Origin: Phaffia rhodozyma
Lineage: Eukaryota; Basidiomycota; Tremellomycetes; Cystofilobasidiales; Mrakiaceae
Direction of reading: 5' to 3'
Assembly (NCBI GenBank): GCA_014706385.1
Contig: JACGZH010000001.1
Coordinates: 1,674,001 to 1,738,000 of the forward strand
Length of the DNA: 64,000 nucleotides
Shown: positions 57,695-64,000 of the stretch, piece after piece
How positions within the stretch are numbered: the first letter of the stretch is position 1
Layout: each line of letters begins with the position of its first letter
Position numbers and translations under genes: made by a program
The notes under the pieces: model-generated
What the model saw: only the letters and a program-made list of their open reading frames with translations
Database searches by the model: none
Told to the model about the DNA's origin: nothing

Positions 57695-58378
57695 ATCGTA
57701 CGGCGAGAGATATTGACGCAGGAATCGAACAAAAAAGGATGGCTTGGCCTATAGAGAATTCGATGAATGAAAGAAAGAAAGGAACGCGTACAAGCTCTGG
57801 ATGGCATTACTCATCTCGGGCGGATTTCAACAAGCTTTTCTCGAGATCGATATTCAACCTAATACAGCGAAGGTGGACTGAGAGAGAAAACTGTAGTGTG
57901 GATGAATCAGAAACGAGAATAGAGCGAAAGTGGGGAGATAAAGATGAAAGAGGAAGAGAGATCAAGAGAAGAAAGATGATGTTGAAAGCGATGTGGGTCA
58001 ATCTACCAAGCCCGACTGCGGACCCGGCACTCGTTCATATACACACCACACCGCCCACCGGAGCTGTTTGCATTAATTTTGGTTTCTTTCACAGAGCACA
58101 ATTACTTAATTACAACGATATAGACTCATGTAGAAGTAAGGTGGGCAATGAATGGAACCTCATCATGAAGGAGAAAGAAGAGCATATGTACACTAGTATA
58201 GAACCAATTGCGGACGGAACCCCAGAAAAAGGAAATAACAGGCAGATGTACTTGAAAAGAAACAAAAGCGCGGAAAGAAAAACACTGTTTTATGTTTCTT
58301 TTTTTAATCAGGGAGACGAATGCGGAAGGGGGCAGAAATCTGAACGGGGAAAATATGGGAATGCGAAGGAAAAAGGGC
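57695..58378. other. Intergenic: epsin upstream region and NFS1 3' flank
   Basis: Holds an unusually long intron-less plus-strand open frame (57739-58410, 223 codons) that overlaps the antisense of the last NFS1 exon. It is Lys/Arg/Glu-rich with no family resemblance, so I do not call it a gene. CT-rich transcribed-strand sequence lies at 57880-57990. Confidence 0.5.
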
Positions 58379-60868
58379 TTAGTGGTGCCCTCCACCATCT
58401 CCCCAGTTGATAGTCGAGAGATCGACTCCTTCCTGGACCAACTCCCACAAGGGACTAATGAAAACCCAGAGGGCAAGAAAGGACGGGCGTTTAGGATTCC
58501 ATCATTTCAACAAACTTAAGTTTTGGAGTGAAGGAACACAAAAATAGCACAAAGCCATACGAACCTCATGTCTCGCAACCGGTTCACAATCTCCACAATC
58601 TTGTTGACTACCAAATCAATCTCCTCCTCGGTAGTGAATCGACCGATTCCGAATCGAAGCGATGAGTGCGCCATATCCTCGGACGAGCCAAGCGCTCGGA
58701 GAACGTACGATGGCTCGAGCGAAGCCGACGTGCAGGCCGAACCAGAAGACAGTGCGACATCATTTAAAGCCATCAACAAGGATTCACCTTCCACGCAAGC
58801 AAAACTCAAGTTCACACATCCGGGGTATCCATTCGGGTCTCCGTTCCTATCCACACTTTCGATCTGAGAAGTGATTCCACTGATCAATCGCTCGGCCAAG
58901 GCGGATACTCGAGCATGGTCATACTATATACGTCCCAGAGACATCGTAGAACAAGACACGAGAATAAAAAATGCAGCGTAGATTGAGTCAGTTCATGATA
59001 ACCGGATAGAATCATGACGCATGAACAACATTCGCTCAGAATTAAAAGAGCACGAAAAAAGAGGTTATCAGTGCCCCTGCATAGGTGCAGCCCATTGCAA
59101 GAGACTGGAGTGAGTTTCCCATCTGGTGATCAGAACGATCTTCGAAAAGGTCAACACACTCCATCTCTGCTAGACCTTCAGATTTCCGTAGAAGATCTGT
59201 AGCGTGGCAGAATTCGTCATGAAAACCTCCTTCCAACTCTACAACGCTTTCCGTCTGTTGTAGACAGACGTGCACATTCTGATATTGTAGAATTCAAAAG
59301 AATGACGATAGATGCGTCGCATGAACTAACCTTCATCTCTTTCTCGGCGATTCTGCAAGCCTCTCCTAGCCCTACCACAAGCGAAGCGGGGACAGTTCCA
59401 CTCCTGAGTCCTCTTTCTTGGCCACCTCCATGGATCAACGGCTCGAGTCTGACTCTCGGCCGCCTTCTCACATAGGCAGCGCCGATTCCTTTGGGTCCGT
59501 AGATCTTGTGTCCACTTATACTCAACAAGTCGATTTTCATCTCGTCGACGTTGATTGAGATCTTACCGACAGCCTGAGCTGCATCAGTGTGGAAGAAACA
59601 GTTTCGGTGCTTCTTGACAATCTCACCAATTTCCTTCAAAGGTTGGATCACTCCAGTTTCATTGTTGACGGCCATGACAGAGACCAGGCAGGTGTCCGGG
59701 CGAATTGAGGATTTAAGAAGGTCGAGATCGATTAGTCCGTTGGGTTTGACAGGGAGGTAGGTGATCTCAAACCCTTGCTCGCTCAAGTATCGACAAGAGT
59801 CAAGAACACATTTATGCTCCTATAAGTCATCAAAGAAAGTCGTTTTGATGATCAAAACAATTCAAGTCAGACATGAAAGAGACACTTGAGAACAAGAAGT
59901 AAACGAGAAAATTAAAACATACAGTTTGAGTAGTGATGATGTGTTTCTTGGAGCCAGACCAGAACCGAGCGATTCCCTTGACAATCATGTTGTTACTCTC
60001 AGTAGCTCCAGAGGTGAAGATGATATCCTTCGCATCAGCTCCAATGATGGAAGCCACATTCTATTTGATCAGATTTCATCCGAATATTGAGAAAGAGAGA
60101 AAAAAATTGAACGAATGAGAATAAATATCTTGACAGGGCGGACGACGCGAGAACTGCATCCGGATGAGCACACTGACCGATCGAGCCTCCTCCACCGCCT
60201 TTTCGGCTTCCCATCCGTAAGCGTGAGTTCGGGAGTGAGGGTTTCCGTACTGGTTGGTAAAGTAAGGAAGCATCTTGTCAAGCACTCGAGGATCGATCGG
60301 GGTGGTTGCCTGTTAATATCAAGATTTAATGATGATCATCATATGTACTAGCTCTGCTCGCAGCAGAAGCAGTTTGCCGAGGATATCGGACTTCATCAAC
60401 ATCAATGAACAAGAAAGCTTACCTGCATATCCAAGTAGATAGGTCTCTCTGCAAGATCGCTCTTGTTCTTGAGGTCGACTTGGAAGCCGAACGAGTCTAG
60501 TTCGATTGATTCAAAATCCAACCAGACGATTCCACCACAATATATAATTCCCACCAAAAAAATCAACCGCCAAAAGTCCATCAGAGAGAGAGGAGGAAAA
60601 ATTGACCGATTTGACAGAAACATAGAGTATAAACAACGTTGGAAAGGATCAGAAATGTTTTGGGTTATATCTGTCGTCATACATAAGCTTTGCGGGAAGG
60701 CATACCAGGCGAAGGCGAGAGCACAGTCTCCTTGGCTCCATCCTTCTGATCGATCTGGACTGATTCGACAGAGTACTTTCGAGCAGCTGGCAGAACGGCG
60801 ACCCTACAAGCGTAAGGCACATTTGGTGAACTCTTCTGGATAGCCTTTCTGGCTGCCTGGCGAAGCAT
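58379..60868 (-). CDS. NFS1: Mitochondrial cysteine desulfurase NFS1
   Basis: PLP enzyme that supplies persulfide sulfur for Fe-S clusters and tRNA thiolation. The start ATG at 60866-60868 gives [20 protein letters not shown], an Arg/Lys presequence followed by ARKYSVESV. Core: [60 protein letters not shown] and [17 protein letters not shown]. The next exons give [15 protein letters not shown] and [13 protein letters not shown]. The PLP-lysine region is [17 protein letters not shown] (about 59480-59530). [20 protein letters not shown] follows, then the catalytic Cys in [20 protein letters not shown] (about 58690-58750). [16 protein letters not shown] is next and the terminal exon reads [20 protein letters not shown], then GGHH and the stop at 58379-58381. 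About eight exons. It shares a 240-bp divergent promoter with CBC2. Confidence 0.96.
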
Positions 60869-61008
60869 CTTCTTTAGCTGGATGTGGGTGTGTGGGTATG
60901 AGGATGTGTGGAAGGACAAGAAAGGGAGAGACGGTCAGTGGATAGGTGTAGGTTGAGGGAGAATCAAGCCGTGCAGCACAAGGCAATTGCAAAGCGATCT
61001 GGCGCAAG

Positions 61009-61018
61009 AGATCACGTG
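61009..61018 (-). promoter_or_regulatory. CACGTGATCT element between NFS1 and CBC2
   Basis: On the minus strand the site reads CACGTGATCT, identical to those at 39885 and 44961. It is 141 bp from the NFS1 ATG and 91 bp from the CBC2 ATG. Confidence 0.55.
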
Positions 61019-61108
61019 ACTTTACGCCTATAATTGTCCTGCCCACTACGGAGGATTCTCCTACCAGCATCAGAGCATCCATCATCCAGCATACATACAG
61101 GTTTAATC

Positions 61109-62480
61109 ATGGCTCACGTCGTTCAACCGTTGGACAAGCCGTCTACTTATAGAGACTCCCAGTCTCATGTAGGTACCGTTATGGTTTTTGCTTTTGAAAG
61201 AGTTCGATGAGGCTGATCGTAAATACACTCTTGCTCTTCTCACCATTCAAACTTGATGATCGTTAAGCTGGATCGACAAAGGGCTAAATCTCTCCTTGAT
61301 GAGTCTACCACACTTTACGTCGGAAACTTGTCCTTCTTCACAACTGAACAACAGATTTATGAGCGTATGTAACGGGTCCTCTTGTCTCTTGGTCTCTTGC
61401 TTATGTCCAGTTGGGCAGGATGTTTGAGACCTTAATATTCATGACTTGGCTGAGCATCTTCAATACATCCTCTCTTGTTCAACATTAGTCTTCTCGAGAT
61501 GTACAGATCCACTGGAAGGCGGTGGACTTAAGCGAATCATTATGGGTCTTGACAGAATGTATGTCTCTACAGTCTTCTTGTACTGTCATTCAGCTCCTTA
61601 TTAACGGTGTTCGATAATTATCGACTATTCTCTAAAGGAACAAGTAAGCCGTACTTCTATCTCTGGTTTACTTATCCCTCATATCTCAAACGCGCAATCT
61701 CATAACTATCTTACTTTCCCTCCTGAATGGATCAACTTCTCAAAGGACACCTTGTGGGTTCTGTTTTGTCGAGTACTATACCCACGAAGAAGCTCTGGCT
61801 TCGATGAGATATATCTCGGGCACTCGGTTGGACGAGCGAGTGATTCGATGTGATCTCGACCCAGGATACATAGAAGGTCGACAGTTTGGTCGAGGAAAGA
61901 ACGGTGGACAGGTATATATTATCGAAAGAATCTTTGGGTTTCTTGTATGTAAAGAGAAGAATGGCTGTTGATTCACATCTCAAAATGATTCTTACAGGTT
62001 CGAGACGAGTTCCGGCAGGAATATGACGCTGGTCGAGGTGGATGGGGTCATCAGCGAGCGCTCGCTGAGAAGGAAGCCCAGGATCGAGCCCGAGGGGCTA
62101 TGCAGTATGAGGTTTATGCTGGTGTGGGTGGAACGGGTCTTGGTGGAGGACAGGTGCCTCAGGGAGAAGGAGCCGATCAGAGTATGTCTTTCCTGCTGGT
62201 CTTGCTGTTCTCCATGCATGCAGTGTATCTTCCCCGTATACTGACTGAGACCAATTTATTTTGACACAGTGTTGGAGGAGAACAGAAAGCGAGAGCGAGA
62301 CGGAGATGAAAGTGAAGACGACGAACCAAGACAGCGAGAGGTCCGTGATTTCTTTGCCTTCCTACCTACATATCGTTCTTCAAATTCCTAGTTCTTGAGA
62401 CTGACTTCTCTCTGTGTTCCTTTCTTGTCTCTCGTACGTGTGATGATTTGAACCATTAGAGACGAGATTCGATGGAATGA
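61109..62480 (+). CDS. CBC2: Nuclear cap-binding complex small subunit (CBC2/CBP20/NCBP2)
   Basis: RRM protein that binds the m7G cap in the nucleus together with CBP80. Exons 61109-61168, 61268-61364, 61489-61558, 61638-61643, 61746-61911, 61998-62181, 62270-62340 and 62460-62480 sum to 675 nt, exactly 224 residues plus stop. Exon 4 is only 6 nt and restores [18 protein letters not shown], matching the family's [18 protein letters not shown]2 is LYVGNLSF and RNP1 is CGFCFVEY. Cap-stacking region: [14 protein letters not shown]. The cap-binding C-terminal motif is [20 protein letters not shown] followed by YDAGRGGWG. The tail is acidic/basic ([17 protein letters not shown]). Every splice join is in phase with GT-AG ends. 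It is divergent from NFS1 and convergent with BER1/SRR1. Confidence 0.96.
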
Positions 62481-62725
62481 ATATTCTTCCTCTATATATC
62501 AGTTCTCAATTATCTTTTGAATGAAGCACCCTTCAAGCTACAAGTATCTCTATATAAACAAATGACACGTCTAGACTCAAGCAAGCTGTTTCATCGTAGT
62601 GGAATCCTTCCGAAGCATCAATGATGTTCAAACAAAGGTATAGACGACAAGAAAAGTCATGGGTTTGACAGATAGTTTGGGGACCAGCACCAAAATGGTA
62701 TAATGAGCTTCCACACAGATTGGTT

Positions 62726-64000
62726 CTACAAAATTTCATCTTTGGTAGGATCTATGTTCCCTACAGGCGCCTTGGTCGAGAAGTCTATCTTAGCAAGTGA
62801 CTCGGCTGAGACCCATTGGAAGGCTAGATCGTTGATCACATCGTTAGAAATGAAATTTAGGGGTAGAGATTTCGTGGTCAAGTGAGGGGCTATGTTCGAG
62901 GACAGAAGGAAAAGGATCAAGCAACGGTGAGCATTTAAGAGATCCCTCACGACCATCGAGGAATATGAATTGAGGGTAGTTACCTATGAGGGGTAAACAA
63001 GGAACTTCCTTTTGAAGTCTTTTCAACGGTTCCCTACGAACAAACAGCAATGCATCGGCCTGTCAGATGACTGCCCAAAATGAAGCGGAAAGACCAAAAT
63101 ATTCAACTGCTCCGAGAGTGTTGCTCATTCTCACCTCGTCAAATAACCTTCAAACTCATTTGCGAGGAGCGCAATGCTTCCCAGCTGCGATTTTGACCAA
63201 TTGGACGCCAAGAAGTTTTGATACAACGTTCGTGGGCAATGGGGCATGTAGAACAAGTGAGCCGTCCGTGTGTCTGGTTCAGTCGATGTTGGATGAAGAG
63301 ATACCGGAGGGAACGGAGGCACAGGAGAGGATGAGAGGACAGAATCTGAAGGGCAAGCTGGCAGCTGGTCATCGGAGGCAGGCTCGGTAGAAGGATGGAT
63401 GCTTGTTTGAGAATTGCCAGCAGAAATAGATAAAGGATAATGACCGTGCTGTCGTTCGAAGAGCGCCATGATCATGTCAGTTGCTTTGAAAAGACCCAAA
63501 GTACACGAGAAAAGATAGGAAGCACATACAGTATTCTCTGAGATGATATCAATCCCATATGTGCTCAATAGGGACTTATCCAATGTTGAGAACACAGGGT
63601 CATAAGCTTCTAGCACATTGATTTGCAATTTCTGAGCAAGGTCGAGCATAAGGAGTAACTGGCATTGAGCTATTCGGGACGTTGATACAGGACCTAGTCC
63701 GAAACATGTCATCCTTGATGGATTCGGGAAGGTCGAATCCGTCTTGAGAGACACCACCAGTTCTTCATGACAAGACGAGTATTTGATATGCAAGCATAGT
63801 CGAAGATACACCAGAGACATAAGCATGGAAGGACCATGCTCTTTATGAAGGTTTTAAACCCAAAGGAGAAGAAAGATAGGACAAACCTTCCCAAGCAGCC
63901 GCCCATCCTCCATGGCCCATGATCTCCCTTTTCCGGCTGTTGAGAGTTTCATTCAAATTCTTGACTTGATGTTCTACCGTTTCCTCTTCCTGCCCACACT
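62726..64000 (-). CDS. BER1: SRR1-domain protein (BER1-like), 5' end cut by window
   Basis: Member of the SRR1 family. In plants SRR1 acts in phytochrome/clock signalling; yeast BER1 is linked to microtubule and proteasome functions; the biochemical activity is unknown. The visible N-terminal exon has VEHQVKNLNETLNSRKREIM and GHGGWAAAWEG. The large exon (about 63131-63720) has the family core: MTCFGLGPVSTSRIAQCQLL, LMLDLAQKLQINVLEAYDPV, STYGIDIISEN, then a Ser/Pro insert. LFYMPHCPRTLYQNFLASNW follows, then GSIALLANEFEGYL. The C-terminus contains INDLAFQWVSAESLAKIDF and stops at 62726-62728. MPHCP-x-x-LY-x-N-x-L and NW are hallmark residues. The Ser/Pro/Asp-rich insertion (about 63270-63430) before FYMPHCP is unusual in length. 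The start codon lies beyond 64000. Confidence 0.85.

Noticed and set aside
1..64000. tRNA genes, CRISPR arrays, transposons or viral insertions
   Set aside because: I looked for B-box-like GGTTCRANYCC, long direct or inverted repeats, and reverse transcriptase, integrase or transposase motifs and saw none that held up.

Overview
The window is a piece of a basidiomycete chromosome. The genes are short-range, densely packed and heavily interrupted by small GT-AG introns (about 50-110 nt, some to 480 nt). Arg codons are mostly CGA/CGG. The protein families are typically fungal: VIP1/Asp1, a HAM1-like protein, PET127, RAD2, PIF1, CMC1 and BER1/SRR1. Exon density, CT-rich leaders and family composition fit a Tremellomycete or Cystofilobasidiales-type yeast (for example a Phaffia/Xanthophyllomyces relative). 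That placement is inferred from overall appearance, not from a database match. I saw no rRNA, tRNA, CRISPR array, transposon or viral gene.

Layout. 1-4276 (-): VIP1 inositol pyrophosphate kinase/phosphatase, cut by the window start. 4895-6260 (-) and 7200-8160 (+): a head-to-head pair of ribosomal protein genes, eS17 and uS8. 9156-12397 (-): HAM1-like lipid-binding-type protein. 13600-15283 (+): N-terminal amidase NTA1. 16170-17720 (+): TauD-type dioxygenase. 18327-21606 (-): F-box/LRR protein. 22547-24592 (-): uncharacterised protein. 25479-26205 (+): CMC1. 26561-31645 (+): RAD2/XPG nuclease. 32277-34702 (+): secreted type-B carboxylesterase. 34982-36924 (-): mitochondrial QRI7. 37375-39600 (-): AVT/SLC38-like transporter. 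40045-43486 (+): PIF1 helicase. 43477-44813 (-): uncharacterised protein. 45157-49342 (+): PET127. 49614-51297 (-): type I membrane protein. 51613-53305 (-): four-TM protein with a GLWxxC motif. 53647-54628 (-): uncharacterised protein. 54920-57694 (-): epsin. 58379-60868 (-): NFS1. 61109-62480 (+): CBC2 (CBP20). 62726-64000 (-): BER1/SRR1-like, cut by the window end.

How the genes relate. This is ordinary housekeeping chromosome rather than one dedicated system. There is a mitochondrial theme (CMC1, QRI7, PIF1, PET127, NFS1). Three of these (PIF1, PET127, NFS1) have the same 10-bp element, CACGTGATCT, in their divergent promoters, which suggests shared regulation by a Cbf1-type bHLH factor. 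The most striking gene-structure features are a 6-nt coding microexon in CBC2, whose spliced frame closes exactly at 224 codons, and a first coding exon in eS17 that is only the ATG. I did not find a convincing novel multi-gene system. The best novelty candidates are the uncharacterised proteins at 22547-24592, 51613-53305 and 53647-54628.
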